A stretch of DNA of 64,000 nucleotides from positions 62,001 to 126,000 of the forward strand of contig CAILKP010000042.1 in NCBI GenBank assembly GCA_903834785.1. The letters run 5' to 3'. Below, piece by piece: positions 43,000-54,180 of this stretch. The notes under the pieces are model-generated. The model had not been told where the DNA came from. It did not search any database and saw only the letters and a list, made by a program, of their open reading frames with translations. Both the position numbers and the translations under genes were made by a program. How positions within the stretch are numbered: position 1 is the first letter of the stretch; each line of letters opens with the position of its first letter. The stretch comes from an uncultured bacterium (GTDB taxonomy: Bacteria; Planctomycetota; Phycisphaerae; Phycisphaerales; UBA1924).

Positions 43000-44691
43000 A
43001 TGTCAACGCAAGCAGGACTTCCCAGTACTTCATTCGGCGGCACGCTTCCGCCTCGCCACGCCCACGCCCTGCTGGACAACCCCCTTCGCAACAAGGGGAC
43101 GGCCTTTACGGAGCTTGAGCGAACGCGGCACGGGCTGCTGGGGTTGCTGCCGCCGCAGGTTGAGACACTCGAGCAGCAGACGCTGCGGGCGTACGGGGCG
43201 TTTCAGTCGCGGGCCTCGGCGCTGGACAAGCACATCTTTCTGCGCGCACTGCAGGACACCAATGAGGTGCTGTTCTATCGGCTGCTGCTGGACCACATCG
43301 AGGAGATGATGCCGATCGTCTACACGCCGACGGTGGCCAGCGCGTGCGAGCAGTTCAGCCAGATCTATCGGCGGCCGCGTGGGCTGTTTGTCTCGTACCC
43401 GCTGCGCGACCGGATCCCGGAACTGCTTGCCAACCGCTACGGCAAGGACATTGATGTGATCGTGGTGACCGATGGCGGGCGGATCCTGGGTATCGGCGAT
43501 CAGGGTGTGGGCGGGCTGGGCATCCCCATCGGCAAGCTGTCGCTGTACACGCTCATCGGCGGCATCCGGCCCGAGCGCACGCTGCCGATCGTGCTGGATG
43601 TGGGCACCAACAACGCCGAACGGCTGGCCGACCCGCTGTACCTGGGCTGGCGGCACGAGCGACTGAGCGGCGATGAGTACTTTGAGTTTGTTGACAAGTT
43701 CATCCGCGCCGTCAAGACCGCGATGCCGCACGCGTGCGTGCAGTGGGAGGACTTCCCCAACGCGGTGGCGTACACACTGCTGGACAAGTACCGCGATGAG
43801 GTGCTGAGCTTCAACGACGACATCCAGGGCACGGCCTCGGTTGCGCTCGGCGCGATTCTGGGCGCGATCGCTGTGACCGGCCGCCCCCTGCGCGACCAGA
43901 CGGTGGTGATGCTCGGTGCGGGCAGCGCGGGCATTGGCGTGGCGGACTACCTCTGCCGGGCGATGGTGCAGGACGGCCTGAGTGAGAAGGAGGCGCGCTC
44001 GCGGTTCTGGATTGTCAATCGCGGCGGGGTGCTGCACACCGGGCGGCATGACCTTTCGGCGGAGCAGCGGGCGTTTGCCCAGGATGAGGCCCGGCTGGCG
44101 GGGCTGCCGCGTTCGGCGGCGGGCATTGTGGGGCTTGATGAGGTCATCAAGTCCAACGCGGCGACGATCCTGATCGGGCTCTCGACGCTGGCGGGTGCGT
44201 TCACCGAGCCGCTGGTGCGGGAGATGGCCCGCAAGACGCCGCGGCCGATCATCTTCCCGCTGTCCAACCCGACATCCAAGGCCGAGGCGGTGCCGGCGGA
44301 CCTGATGGCCTGGACCGAGGGCCGGGCGCTGATTGCCACGGGCTCGCCGTTTGCGCCGGTGAACAACGGGGCCAGGACGATCCCGATCGCCCAGTGCAAC
44401 AACGTGTACATCTTCCCGGCCATTGGCCTGGCGCTGGCGGCTGGTCACGCCACCAGGGTGTCTGATGCGATGTTGCTTGCCGCGGCGCGGGCACTGGCGG
44501 AAAAGTCGCCAGCACTCAAGGACCGCAACGCCTCGCTGTTGCCGAGCCTGCGTGACCTGCGTGCGGTGGCCCGGCACATTGCCGCGGCGGTGGCACTGCA
44601 GGCCCAGAAGGAGGGGCTGGCGCCGGCGATGGCCGAGAGCGAGCTGGTGCGGCGGATCGCTGAGCTGCAGTGGGAGCCGGCGTACGCGTGA
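43000..44691 (+). CDS. maeA: NAD-dependent malic enzyme
   Basis: A 563-residue protein started at ATG 43,000 (MSTQAGLPSTSFGG). It matches the long malic enzyme family: RNKGTAFTELERTRHGLLGLLPP at the N-terminus, MPIVYTPTVASACEQFSQI, VTDGGRILGIGDQGVGGLGIPIGKL (malate/Mg site), VQWEDFPNAVA, FNDDIQGTASVALGAI, and NAD-binding VVMLGAGSAGIGVADYL. It oxidatively decarboxylates malate to pyruvate. Length and motifs agree with E. coli MaeA. Neighbours on either side are unrelated. Confidence 0.96.
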   Translation: MSTQAGLPSTSFGGTLPPRHAHALLDNPLRNKGTAFTELERTRHGLLGLLPPQVETLEQQTLRAYGAFQSRASALDKHIFLRALQDTNEVLFYRLLLDHIEEMMPIVYTPTVASACEQFSQIYRRPRGLFVSYPLRDRIPELLANRYGKDIDVIVVTDGGRILGIGDQGVGGLGIPIGKLSLYTLIGGIRPERTLPIVLDVGTNNAERLADPLYLGWRHERLSGDEYFEFVDKFIRAVKTAMPHACVQWEDFPNAVAYTLLDKYRDEVLSFNDDIQGTASVALGAILGAIAVTGRPLRDQTVVMLGAGSAGIGVADYLCRAMVQDGLSEKEARSRFWIVNRGGVLHTGRHDLSAEQRAFAQDEARLAGLPRSAAGIVGLDEVIKSNAATILIGLSTLAGAFTEPLVREMARKTPRPIIFPLSNPTSKAEAVPADLMAWTEGRALIATGSPFAPVNNGARTIPIAQCNNVYIFPAIGLALAAGHATRVSDAMLLAAARALAEKSPALKDRNASLLPSLRDLRAVARHIAAAVALQAQKEGLAPAMAESELVRRIAELQWEPAYA

Positions 44692-44801
44692 TGACAGGGA
44701 GACTGGTCGGCGGTCGAGGACGGAGCACTGGCGACGGGATTCTCGGGGTTGTTTGGGCTCCGAAGCGTTGACTTCCGCCGCGACGCGACCTCTGCTTGCA
44801 G

Positions 44802-45965
44802 GTGAGCGCGTCGAGCCAATCTGTCGGTGCAGCTGAACTCAGCCCCATGCTGCGGCAGGTGGCCGAGGCGCTGGCCGCCGGGACGGTGGTGTGCCGGTAT
44901 GTTCAGCCGCTGATCCAGCCGGGTGCCGCGGTGCCTGCCAGTGACTGGCAACTGACGAAATCTGATGCCTCGCCGGTGACGATTGCCGACCTGGCGTGCC
45001 AGGCGGTGGTGAACACACACCTGCAGCGGGCGGGGCTGATCACCGGACCGGCGAACCCGGGCGCGCCGGGGATGCTGGCTGAAGAGTCAGCCTCGACCCT
45101 CCTGGGGCCGGAGAACGAGGGTGTGGCCAGGGCGGTGGCGCGGGTGCTGGCGGCGAGCGGCGCCTGGCCGGGCGAGCCGACAGCCCAGGAGTTGGCGGCG
45201 GCGATTGATGCCGCGGATTTGCCGGGGTACAGCAAGGAGCGGCCGCTGCCGGCGCGGTACTGGTCCCTGGACCCGATCGACGGGACCAAGGGGTTCATCA
45301 AGGGGCGGGCGTACGCAGTTTGCCTGGCGCTGGTGAGTGATGGGCAGCCGACTGTGTGCGCCCTGAGCTGCCCGAAGCTGGACCCGGATGTGGCGGCGGA
45401 CCCGGTGGCGGCCCACCCGACGGGGTGTGTGGTGCTGGCTGAACGGGTTGTAAACAGTGCGGGGAAGACGGGTTGGGGACCGCTGTGGACGGTGCCGCTG
45501 ACAGCAGTGGGAGGGTGCGACTTTGGGGCAGCGCGGGCGGGCGGGGCCGCAGGGGTGGGGCGGGTGCGGCCTGAACTGACGCGGTGGACGGAGGGGCTGG
45601 AGCGGTCGCCCAGGGATGTGCGGGTGCTTGATGCGGTGATTGCACGGATCGGCGGGCGGCGGGGTGTGGCGATGGACAGTCAGGCCAAGTACGCGGCGGT
45701 GTCGCGGAAGCAGGCGGATGTGTACCTGCGGCCGGCACCCCGGCACTGGGGCATGAAGGTGTGGGACCACGCGGCGGGGATCGGGCTTTGCCAGGCGGCG
45801 GGGCGGGTGGCCAGTGATCTCAAGGGCCGGCCGCTGGAGTTTTCCACGGGCTTTGCACTGTCGGGGCAGGGGATTCTGGTCTGCCCGCCGGAGCTTCACC
45901 GTCCGATCATCGAGGCGCTGGCGGGTTTGCCCGACGCGTTTGCGGCGGCTGACTATGAACCCTGA
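44802..45965 (+). CDS. Inositol monophosphatase-family 3'(2'),5'-bisphosphate nucleotidase
   Basis: About 387 residues. GTG 44,802 or ATG 44,847 are both possible; neither has a clear ribosome-binding site. It has IMPase-family metal motifs: SPVTIADLACQAVVNTHL, MLAEESASTL (EE), YWSLDPIDGTKGFIKGRAYAVCLAL (DPxDGTxxF), and the final KVWDHAAGIGLCQAAG (WDxAAG). The GFIKG form after DGT is typical of the HAL2/CysQ branch, which degrades PAP from sulfate assimilation. The SAL1-like insert around 215-290 is consistent. Confidence 0.9.
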   Translation: MSASSQSVGAAELSPMLRQVAEALAAGTVVCRYVQPLIQPGAAVPASDWQLTKSDASPVTIADLACQAVVNTHLQRAGLITGPANPGAPGMLAEESASTLLGPENEGVARAVARVLAASGAWPGEPTAQELAAAIDAADLPGYSKERPLPARYWSLDPIDGTKGFIKGRAYAVCLALVSDGQPTVCALSCPKLDPDVAADPVAAHPTGCVVLAERVVNSAGKTGWGPLWTVPLTAVGGCDFGAARAGGAAGVGRVRPELTRWTEGLERSPRDVRVLDAVIARIGGRRGVAMDSQAKYAAVSRKQADVYLRPAPRHWGMKVWDHAAGIGLCQAAGRVASDLKGRPLEFSTGFALSGQGILVCPPELHRPIIEALAGLPDAFAAADYEP

Positions 45966-46114
45966 AAGGCGGGGCGGATAAATCCGACCAATAGGTGTTC
46001 TCCTAACCTCGGCCCCATTGCTCCCTTGCGTTGATGGGGGCGTTTGGGGGGTCGGTGGGTGCCCGCCTCGTTTGAAGCCAAAGCCAACCTCGTTACTTTA
46101 CTGAAAGGTCTGAC

Positions 46115-47878
46115 ATGCGGAAGTTCGCCTCGCTCTCGGTTGCTGCAGTTCTGTCCATGGTCGCCGGCACCGCCATGGCTGTGCCCTCGATCGTTGATCG
46201 CGTTCCGGCCGATGCGGCCATCACGATTGCGATCCCGAGCATCGAGAACCTTGAGAAGGACATCCGCTCGGTGGCGACGATCTTCGGTGCGCCGGCGGGG
46301 ATGATAAACCTGGATTCGATCCTCTCACAGGTGGGCATGGGCGGCGTGGTGGCCAAGAACGGCCCGCTGGCGTTCTTTGTGATCATGCCGGGCGAGGGCG
46401 AGATGGAGCCTTCGCAGGGCGTGATCTTCACGACGGCGGACTTCGCCGGTGTGGTCAAGGCGGTGGGCGGCAAGGAAGAAAACGGCATCGCCACCGCGGA
46501 GATCGCCGGCGAGCCGGCGTACTTCAAGAAGCTTGATGGCGAGTTCGTCTTCGTCAGCCCGTCGCAGGAGTTCGCCAAGAAGTTCGAGGGCAAGAAGGGC
46601 TCGGCTGAGGCAATGAAGACGCTGATCGGGCCGATGGGCGACAAGGCCAGCGACAAGAGCGACCTGTCGATCCTGATCAACTTCGACAAGGTGCGCCCGT
46701 TTGTGGAGATGGGCCTGGACCAGGCGATGGCCCAGATGGAGCAGGCTCCGATTCCCGAGGAGCAGCTCGAGCAGATCACGCAGATGATGGAAGTGTTCGG
46801 CAGCACGGTGGTCAAGGACGCCAAGGCGATCGTGGCCTCGGTGAACATTGACGCTTCGGGCGTGTCGCTGGACCTGACGACTCGCTTTGCCGATGGCTCC
46901 AAGCTGGCTGAGATCACCGCGACGCCGGGCAACGCCCCGTCGCTGCTGGGCAAGGTGCCGGCGATGCCGTACCTGGCTGTGCTGACGGCTGACTTTGCCA
47001 ACCCGGGCGTGCGGAAGCTGGCGGCGCTGTTCCCGGAGCCCACGCCGGCGAAGGACGCGGGCAAGGACGGGGCGAAGGCCGATGCCAAGAAGCCCGCGGA
47101 CATGATGGACATGAAGATGATGAAGCAGTCCATGGAGCTCAGCGACGGCTCGGCGACGGTGATCGGCGTTTCGCCGGCCGGCCTGATGGGCGGGCTCCTG
47201 ACCCGCTCGGTAACCTACACCGCCACCAAGAAGCCCGCGGAACTGCTGAAGCTGACCAAGGACGCGATGAACAAGATGGCCGACAGCGGGCTGGCTGAGG
47301 TGACCCTCACCGATGGCGGCGCCGAGGTTGGCGGCAAGAAGGTTGACGTGTACGACGTCCGCCTGAAGCCCGATGGCGAGAACCCGATGGCCGCCCAGAT
47401 GATGGCCGGCCTGTACGGTATGGCCGGTGGCCCCAACGGGTACATCTCAACGACCGAAGGCGGCATCATCACCACGTTTGCCAAGAGCTCTGAGCTGATG
47501 GAGAAGGCCGTCAAGGCCGCCGGCGGCTCCGAGACCCTGGCTGATGACAAGGTGCTGGCCGCGACGGGCAAGAACCTGCCCTCTGGCCGCGTGGCTGAGA
47601 TTTACGTCGGCATCAAGGGCATCCTGGACTCCGTCGGCGGGTTCCTGGCGATGGCCAACCCCAACTTCAAGCTGGACCTGCCTGAGAATCTGCCCCCGGT
47701 TGCACTGTCCATCGCCCCGGGTGGCGGCTCGGTGCAGGCGACCATCTACGCCCCCATGCCGGTGCTGAAGGTGCTGGGCGATGTGGCCAAGCAGATGCGT
47801 CAGGGCGGCGAGGAAGGCGAGGAAGCCAAGCCGGCCAACGGTGGCGGCGACAAGGGCAACGAGAAGCCCAAGTTCTAA
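46115..47878 (+). CDS. Large exported protein of unknown function
   Basis: A 587-residue protein. ATG 46,115 follows AAAGG. The signal peptide ends TAMAVPSIV. The body is a repetitive alpha/beta pattern (FFVIMPGEGEMEPSQGVIFTTADFAGVVKAVGG, ISTTEGGIITTFAKSSELMEKAVKAAGG) reminiscent of the DUF3352-like exported proteins common in Planctomycetes. It ends with a charged Gly/Lys tail. No catalytic motif is visible. It has its own terminator. Confidence 0.8.
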   Translation: MRKFASLSVAAVLSMVAGTAMAVPSIVDRVPADAAITIAIPSIENLEKDIRSVATIFGAPAGMINLDSILSQVGMGGVVAKNGPLAFFVIMPGEGEMEPSQGVIFTTADFAGVVKAVGGKEENGIATAEIAGEPAYFKKLDGEFVFVSPSQEFAKKFEGKKGSAEAMKTLIGPMGDKASDKSDLSILINFDKVRPFVEMGLDQAMAQMEQAPIPEEQLEQITQMMEVFGSTVVKDAKAIVASVNIDASGVSLDLTTRFADGSKLAEITATPGNAPSLLGKVPAMPYLAVLTADFANPGVRKLAALFPEPTPAKDAGKDGAKADAKKPADMMDMKMMKQSMELSDGSATVIGVSPAGLMGGLLTRSVTYTATKKPAELLKLTKDAMNKMADSGLAEVTLTDGGAEVGGKKVDVYDVRLKPDGENPMAAQMMAGLYGMAGGPNGYISTTEGGIITTFAKSSELMEKAVKAAGGSETLADDKVLAATGKNLPSGRVAEIYVGIKGILDSVGGFLAMANPNFKLDLPENLPPVALSIAPGGGSVQATIYAPMPVLKVLGDVAKQMRQGGEEGEEAKPANGGGDKGNEKPKF

Positions 47879-47920
47879 GCCGGGCCGGGGGTTGTTCTGA
47901 GCGTGAACTGAGTCAACATC

Positions 47921-47963
47921 AACGCACCCCGCAAGCAGTCGTTTGCGGGGTGCGTTGTCTTTT
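47921..47963 (+). terminator. Strong intrinsic terminator
   Basis: A near-perfect 14-bp stem (AACGCACCCCGCAA with its complement) with a short loop, followed by GTCTTTT. It lies 43 bases after the stop of the exported protein gene. Confidence 0.92.
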
Positions 47964-48022
47964 GGCGGGTTGTGTGTGCGGCAGAGGAAGGGGACGGGAG
48001 CGTGCGGATTATCCTTGCGGCT

Positions 48023-48793
48023 ATGGTGAAGGTGACCGGCGGCGTGAAAGGCACGTCCGACACAGCGGCTGCGAAGCGGGGAAGCAGGCCGAGTGTTCGG
48101 AGTGGTGGCGGAAAGGCGGCCGCGGCTGCGGGGAAGCGGGATCCGCGCATTGATGCGTACATCGAGCGGGCCGCGCCGTTTGCACGGCCGATCCTGCGGC
48201 ACATGCGCGGGCTGGTCCATCAGGCGTGCCCGGAGGCAGAAGAGACGATCAAGTGGGGGATGCCGGCGTTTGTGCACCACGGGCTGATGTGCTCGATGGC
48301 GGCGTTCAAGTCGCATTGCGCGTTTGGGTACTGGCTCGGAGAGCTGGTGCTGCGGGAGGCTGGCGGAATGCCGAGCAGGTCGGGTGAGGCGATGGGCGAC
48401 TACGGGCGCATCACCGCACTGACGGACCTGCCCAAGGACTCACTAGTGCTGCGGCACATCCGGTATGCGGCGAAGCTCAATGAGCAGGGGGTAAAGCGGA
48501 AGGCCGGTGGTGTGCGGGCCGGGGAGGGCAAGGTGGCCGCGGTGGCGGAGAAGAGCCGGACGCTGGAGGTGCCTGCAGCGCTGACCAAGGTGCTCAAGGG
48601 CAATGCGAAGGCACGGGCCACGTTTGAGGCATTCTCGTACAGCCACCGCAAGGAGTATGTTGAGTGGATCAGCGAGGCCAAGACGCAGCCGACGCGGGAC
48701 AAGCGGGTGGCCACGACGGTGCAGTGGCTGGAAGAAGGCAAGTCCAGGAATTGGAAATACAAGGAGGAGCGGCCACGGCCTTACTTCTGCTGA
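48023..48793 (+). CDS. YdeI/OmpD-associated-family protein (DUF1801 + OmdA)
   Basis: A 256-residue protein started at ATG 48,023. The first about 45 residues are a basic, probably disordered leader. Next is a DUF1801 domain (ILRHMRGLVHQACPEAEETIKWGMPAFVHHG ... FKSHCAFGYW). Last is an OmdA (bacteriocin-protection-like) segment (LTKVLKGNAKARATFEAFSYSHRKEYVEWISEAKTQPTRDKRVATTVQWL). The function of this family is not established. It overlaps the convergent lipoprotein gene by 13 bases. Confidence 0.88.
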   Translation: MVKVTGGVKGTSDTAAAKRGSRPSVRSGGGKAAAAAGKRDPRIDAYIERAAPFARPILRHMRGLVHQACPEAEETIKWGMPAFVHHGLMCSMAAFKSHCAFGYWLGELVLREAGGMPSRSGEAMGDYGRITALTDLPKDSLVLRHIRYAAKLNEQGVKRKAGGVRAGEGKVAAVAEKSRTLEVPAALTKVLKGNAKARATFEAFSYSHRKEYVEWISEAKTQPTRDKRVATTVQWLEEGKSRNWKYKEERPRPYFC

Positions 48794-49170
48794 TAGCGCA
48801 TGCCCAGCGAGGAGGTCTGGCCTTTGACGACCAGTGTGAGCTCGGCCTGATCCGTGGCTGAGAGGTTGCGGAAGCGGGCGAGTTGGCCGTCGGTGAAGGT
48901 GTGGGAGATGGACGCGCCGGGCTTGAGCCGGGCCACGGTGGTGGTGGTGCCATCCTGCTCGCTGAGGATCTCGACATCGGTCTGGCCGGAGTTGGTGCCG
49001 CTGACGGTGTAATCACCGACGCTGCCGCCGCCGAGCAGGAACGTCTGGCCCGGGGGGACCCAGGTGGTGGAGTTCAGGGTGCTGCCGCAGCCGGGGGTGA
49101 ACGCTGCGAGTGTGAGCAGGGTGGCCGAGAGGGTGGTGGCGGCCAGACGGCGAACGGACGATCTGGACAT
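48781..49170 (-). CDS. Small lipoprotein of unknown function
   Basis: A 129-residue protein. ATG 49,170 has GGAG eight bases upstream; an ATG two codons earlier is less well placed. Signal peptide plus lipobox-like PGCGS (LLTLAAFTPGCGSTLN), then a beta-rich domain (TFLLGGGSVGDYTVSGTNSGQTDVEILSEQDG). I recognise no family. The gene converges with, and overlaps, the YdeI-family gene. Confidence 0.75.
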   Translation of the reverse strand: MSRSSVRRLAATTLSATLLTLAAFTPGCGSTLNSTTWVPPGQTFLLGGGSVGDYTVSGTNSGQTDVEILSEQDGTTTTVARLKPGASISHTFTDGQLARFRNLSATDQAELTLVVKGQTSSLGMRYQQK

Positions 49171-49375
49171 AACCATGCTCCGGCGGTTGTGGCTGCAAAT
49201 TGGCGGGAGTTCCGGGGCGGGCGCGTGCCGGCCGCTGAGGGGACCCCCGGGGGAGGTTCGCGTGCCGCGGCGGCGGCGGATGCATGGGCGATGGGCATTT
49301 GAAGCTGCGGTCGGACTGGGCATTTCGCCCGGGTCGGGTGGCATCGCCCCGGCCGGCGAACCGATACCATCGGCC

Positions 49376-50491
<1,116 letters not shown>

Positions 50492-50608
50492 AGCTTTCGC
50501 GCACCGAGCCAGACCACGGGCGGCGGTTCTGCCGGTCCTGGAGCGGGACGGAAGAGACGGGTGGTCAGCGGCGGAGCGGTTCTTCCCGGGGCGTGGGCTT
50601 TGGGTCGC

Positions 50609-52324
50609 TTACCGCAGGATCGCAGGCCCGGAGCCGGAAGCGGGCCCGGCGACGACCGTCATGACGCAGGGATTGGTCAGAACCACGGACCGTCCTGCCG
50701 CGGCGGTTTCGCTGTAGACTCCCGAGCTGATGAACACCTGCCCGTCGGTGCTGCCGCCCTGCACCGCGCCGACGGCCTGTGCCACCCGGTTGAACGGTGC
50801 GAAGTACGTTCCGTTGCCGGTACCACCGTACGTTGAGAGGGTCCATTGCCGCGAGGAGCCGACGCTCCACTGCGACACGCGGGATCGCGTGGTCTGGATC
50901 ACGTTGGCGACATTGGAGATGCTGTCGCCCAGAACGAAGTTCGAGCACCCGAACGGTGTGGTGTAGGTGAGCGCCGGGTTTGAGAAGAAGGGCACACGGG
51001 TGCTCGGGCTGCAGGCGTTTTCGTTGTTGCCGTACGCCATGGTGGTGTGCCAGTGGTCGGTGCACGCGACGCGGTTGCAGCTCCAGCGTTTACCGTGCGG
51101 TGAAGCGGTCACCGCCGAGGTGCAGCCGGGCTGGGCGGCATCGTGGCAGGCCCCGAAGTTATGCCCGATCTCGTGGGTGAAGGTGTTTGCCTGGTTGCCC
51201 TCCGCCGAGACCACCGAGTAGCCGGTGGATGCGGTCGCGCCGTCGAGCGTGCTCGGCCGGTACGCGACACCGAGGATGTTGCCAGCGCCGTCCGGGTTGG
51301 GCCACTTTGTTGCGCGAAGCAGAACCACATGATCCGCGCGGACCATGTCTCTCAGGCTTGGTGTTGCGCCGAGGCCATTGCGAGCCAAGGCGAGGTTGGC
51401 CAGGTCGTCGTGCCCGGAGGCAGTCTCGCTGTAACCGGTGTTCAGCACGCCCGCGATCCGCATCACCACGCCCGCTCCGGAGTTTGCGGTTGTCAGGTTG
51501 AAGTCCGAGACCAGGAGCTGCGAGCGTGCGTTGACCTGGCTATCGACGTTGCCAAACAGTGACCGGAACTGCGGCGTGGTCAGGAACAGCACATCGACGA
51601 CGTTGGTCGGATCAGCGGCGGACATGATCCCGACGCCACCCCCGCCTCCTTGGCCACCCTCGTCGATTCCTCCGTCGCCTCCGTCACCTGGTGCTGGCGG
51701 GGGGAGACTGGCCGCACCCGATCCGGTGCCGCACCAGCCCGCGTCCTGGTTGTCGCCGAGCTGAACCAGAACGCTTCGGTTGGGCTGCTCCGCCGTTGCA
51801 GGGGCAAAGCGGACCATGAAGGTCTCCTTGCGGTCGTAGTCGCGCACCTGCAGCACGACGGCATCGTCATACCGCGAGAGGATGAAGTCGCTGGCCGGGA
51901 TGCCGGCGATCTGGCCGTACCAGACATACCGATTCTCGCCAAAGGTCTCCTTGCGGACGAAGGCGAGTTCACGCATCTGACCGTTGATCAGCGGGAGCGT
52001 GCACGAGGTTGTGGTACCGAGATCTACTGCATCAAGCAGAGCCCAGTTGATCTCGACCGCGCGGCCCTGGATTTCGCCATCCTGCAGAGCCTCCGGAGTC
52101 TCCATCTGCTGGCCGCTGAACATGACCAGCGGGGCCAGCGGTAGCGTGCTGGGTGCAACGCCCCGGTCATAGTCAATGAACCCGGCTGTGCCCTGGAACC
52201 GCATGCCGCCGGGCGGCCGGGGCACCGGCGAGTTCGGCTGGGCGAGTGCGGATCCGGCTGAAGAGGTCAGGATCGCGGCTGCGAGTGCTGCCGCGCTGGT
52301 GAATCGGGTGGATGTGATATTCAT
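50609..52324 (-). CDS. Secreted metzincin zinc metalloprotease
   Basis: A 571-residue protein. ATG 52,324 follows AGGAG. The signal peptide ends GSALAQP. The zinc-binding motif HEIGHNFGACHD (His384, Glu385, His388, His394) and Met-turn HTTMAYG (Met429) place it in the metzincin clan (M12-like). A Gly-rich linker (GDGGDGGIDEGGQGGGGG) precedes the catalytic domain. The C-terminal about 75 residues look like the start of a beta-helix repeat. It lies 33 bases downstream of the collagen-like gene and is probably co-transcribed with it. Confidence 0.93.
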   Translation of the reverse strand: MNITSTRFTSAAALAAAILTSSAGSALAQPNSPVPRPPGGMRFQGTAGFIDYDRGVAPSTLPLAPLVMFSGQQMETPEALQDGEIQGRAVEINWALLDAVDLGTTTSCTLPLINGQMRELAFVRKETFGENRYVWYGQIAGIPASDFILSRYDDAVVLQVRDYDRKETFMVRFAPATAEQPNRSVLVQLGDNQDAGWCGTGSGAASLPPPAPGDGGDGGIDEGGQGGGGGVGIMSAADPTNVVDVLFLTTPQFRSLFGNVDSQVNARSQLLVSDFNLTTANSGAGVVMRIAGVLNTGYSETASGHDDLANLALARNGLGATPSLRDMVRADHVVLLRATKWPNPDGAGNILGVAYRPSTLDGATASTGYSVVSAEGNQANTFTHEIGHNFGACHDAAQPGCTSAVTASPHGKRWSCNRVACTDHWHTTMAYGNNENACSPSTRVPFFSNPALTYTTPFGCSNFVLGDSISNVANVIQTTRSRVSQWSVGSSRQWTLSTYGGTGNGTYFAPFNRVAQAVGAVQGGSTDGQVFISSGVYSETAAAGRSVVLTNPCVMTVVAGPASGSGPAILR

Positions 52325-52357
52325 GGTGCGTCTCCTGATCCGGTTGTTTGCTCGGGG

Positions 52358-53980
52358 TTACTGCAGGTTGACCAGCACCAGGACCAGTCCGGTGCCTTCA
52401 TCCAGGCCGGTCATGGCCTTGCCGATGACTGCGCCGGGTCGGCGATCACGATCGACGGCCTTCATCGCGTGACCCGGCAGGTCGCTGGTGGTCAGCAGGT
52501 CGCCGGCGCGGATGGCCCCGGCCGCCGCCGTGGCCTTGACGTACACGCGGCCGGTCATGGCGATGGGGGTGTCGCCATCGAGCACGCCCTGATGACCGAG
52601 CTTGATGCCGGCGTTGACGCCGCCGGCCCCGGAGACCACACCGGCCACGCGGGTGTCGTACGCCGCGGTGCTGGGGCGGACGGAGCCGGGCCGTTCGGGG
52701 TCGATGGACATCAGCGTGCCGGGTTCGGCGGCGATGCCGCCGGTGCAGAAGCCCTCGACGATGTCGGCTCCGCCGATGATTTCCAGTTCACGCGTGCGGG
52801 TGCGGCCGTTGACATCCAGCCGGGCCACCGGCGTGCTGGTGCCGATGCCCACGTTGCCGTTGGGCAGGAAGTATGTCGAATAGTTGAGGGTGATGGTGTC
52901 GCTGCTGCGGGTGTAACTCATGCCGCGCCAGCCGTCGGGGGTCGTGAAGTACATGCCGCTGCCACCGTCAGCCCCGGTGCCGCCGGCCAGGACCAGGTCT
53001 GTGGCTCCGGGATAACCGGGAACCATCCCCATGTGGATGCCCTGGGGCATGGTGTTGTACGCGCTGGTGGTCATGATGGTGCTGACCGACAGCCCGCCCG
53101 GTCCGTTGTCAAGACCGATGCTCAGCCGGCCTTGATCGGACAGTTTCATGGCGGCTGTGCCGCCGGCGCCACCGTCAACATACCACGAGTGTGGTGCGTT
53201 GCTGGTGACCATGCGCATCCACTGGCCGGGCACCTGCGAGTAGAGACCCAGGTCCGAGGTCGTCGTGACCGGGGTCAACCCGTTCTGGATGACGCCGCTG
53301 CGGACGGTCATGCGGCCGTTGACATCAAGCTGCTGGGTTGGCGATGGGGTGCCGATGCCGATGCGACCGAGATAGGACGCCGTTGCCCCAACGACGGTGA
53401 AGGGCGAGGCACCGATGGGTCCTTGAACGCCTTGCGGGCCCTGTGGCCCGATCGGGCCGACGCTGCCAGTGGGGCCGGCTGGTCCTGTGGCACCGCTGGG
53501 GCCGATATTGCCGATCAGACCCTGTGGTCCCACCGGCCCCACCGGCCCAGCCGGCCCTTGCGGACCGGGCACGCCGGGTGGGGAGTTCAGTGCGTACAGC
53601 GCGTAGGGGGTGGCGGAGATCTGCTGCCGCGGCAGGAGCAGTTCGAACCCGGTGCCGTCGGCGCAGTCCAGCGACGCGTCGGAACGGACTTCGATCTCCA
53701 GGTATCGGACTTGGCCGTTAAACTGCGGGCCGAAGTCCAGGATGGTGCTGAAGGTACCGTCGCTGAGGCTGACGTTCTCTTTGCACAGCGTCGAGCCAGC
53801 CTGCTGACCGCCGGTGGCGGCATCAAACAGGCGGAACCGCAGGTCGACGGTGGCGTTGGAGGAGACGGTTCCGCCGGCCAGCCGGCCCTGGTAGCTGAAG
53901 CTGGTTGGCTGGGGTGTCTGGGCAAAGGCCGGTGCTGCGGCAGCCAGAAGCAAGAGCGTGGCGATGCGGCGAGTGTTCAT
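52358..53980 (-). CDS. Secreted collagen-like repeat protein
   Basis: A 540-residue protein. ATG 53,980 follows GGAG. The signal peptide ends PAFAQTP. An N-terminal beta domain ([10 protein letters not shown] ... [16 protein letters not shown]) precedes about 18 Gly-x-y triplets ([16 protein letters not shown] ...). The C-terminal half has two GIGT-x-(S/T)P-x-x-x-LDVNG motifs (residues near 245 and 400) and ends with an IVEGFCTGG ... [15 protein letters not shown] block. This resembles trimeric fibre proteins. It may be an extracellular fibre matured or degraded by the adjacent protease. Confidence 0.87.
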   Translation of the reverse strand: MNTRRIATLLLLAAAAPAFAQTPQPTSFSYQGRLAGGTVSSNATVDLRFRLFDAATGGQQAGSTLCKENVSLSDGTFSTILDFGPQFNGQVRYLEIEVRSDASLDCADGTGFELLLPRQQISATPYALYALNSPPGVPGPQGPAGPVGPVGPQGLIGNIGPSGATGPAGPTGSVGPIGPQGPQGVQGPIGASPFTVVGATASYLGRIGIGTPSPTQQLDVNGRMTVRSGVIQNGLTPVTTTSDLGLYSQVPGQWMRMVTSNAPHSWYVDGGAGGTAAMKLSDQGRLSIGLDNGPGGLSVSTIMTTSAYNTMPQGIHMGMVPGYPGATDLVLAGGTGADGGSGMYFTTPDGWRGMSYTRSSDTITLNYSTYFLPNGNVGIGTSTPVARLDVNGRTRTRELEIIGGADIVEGFCTGGIAAEPGTLMSIDPERPGSVRPSTAAYDTRVAGVVSGAGGVNAGIKLGHQGVLDGDTPIAMTGRVYVKATAAAGAIRAGDLLTTSDLPGHAMKAVDRDRRPGAVIGKAMTGLDEGTGLVLVLVNLQ

Positions 53981-54180
53981 ATACTGATCTCCGGTGTTTG
54001 GGTGCTGCGAGGCGTGCCGGACCGGCGGGATGGCAACCCCGGCGAGTCGAGCGTCTACTCCCTTCACGCAGAACCGGACCGGAGCATGTCAAGATTCCGG
54101 CGGTGCGGTGAGATTTGTTGTCCCAAGGGCCCGAGCCGAAACGGGCTGGCCCTGTCTGATGCCGGACCTGCGATCAAGCC

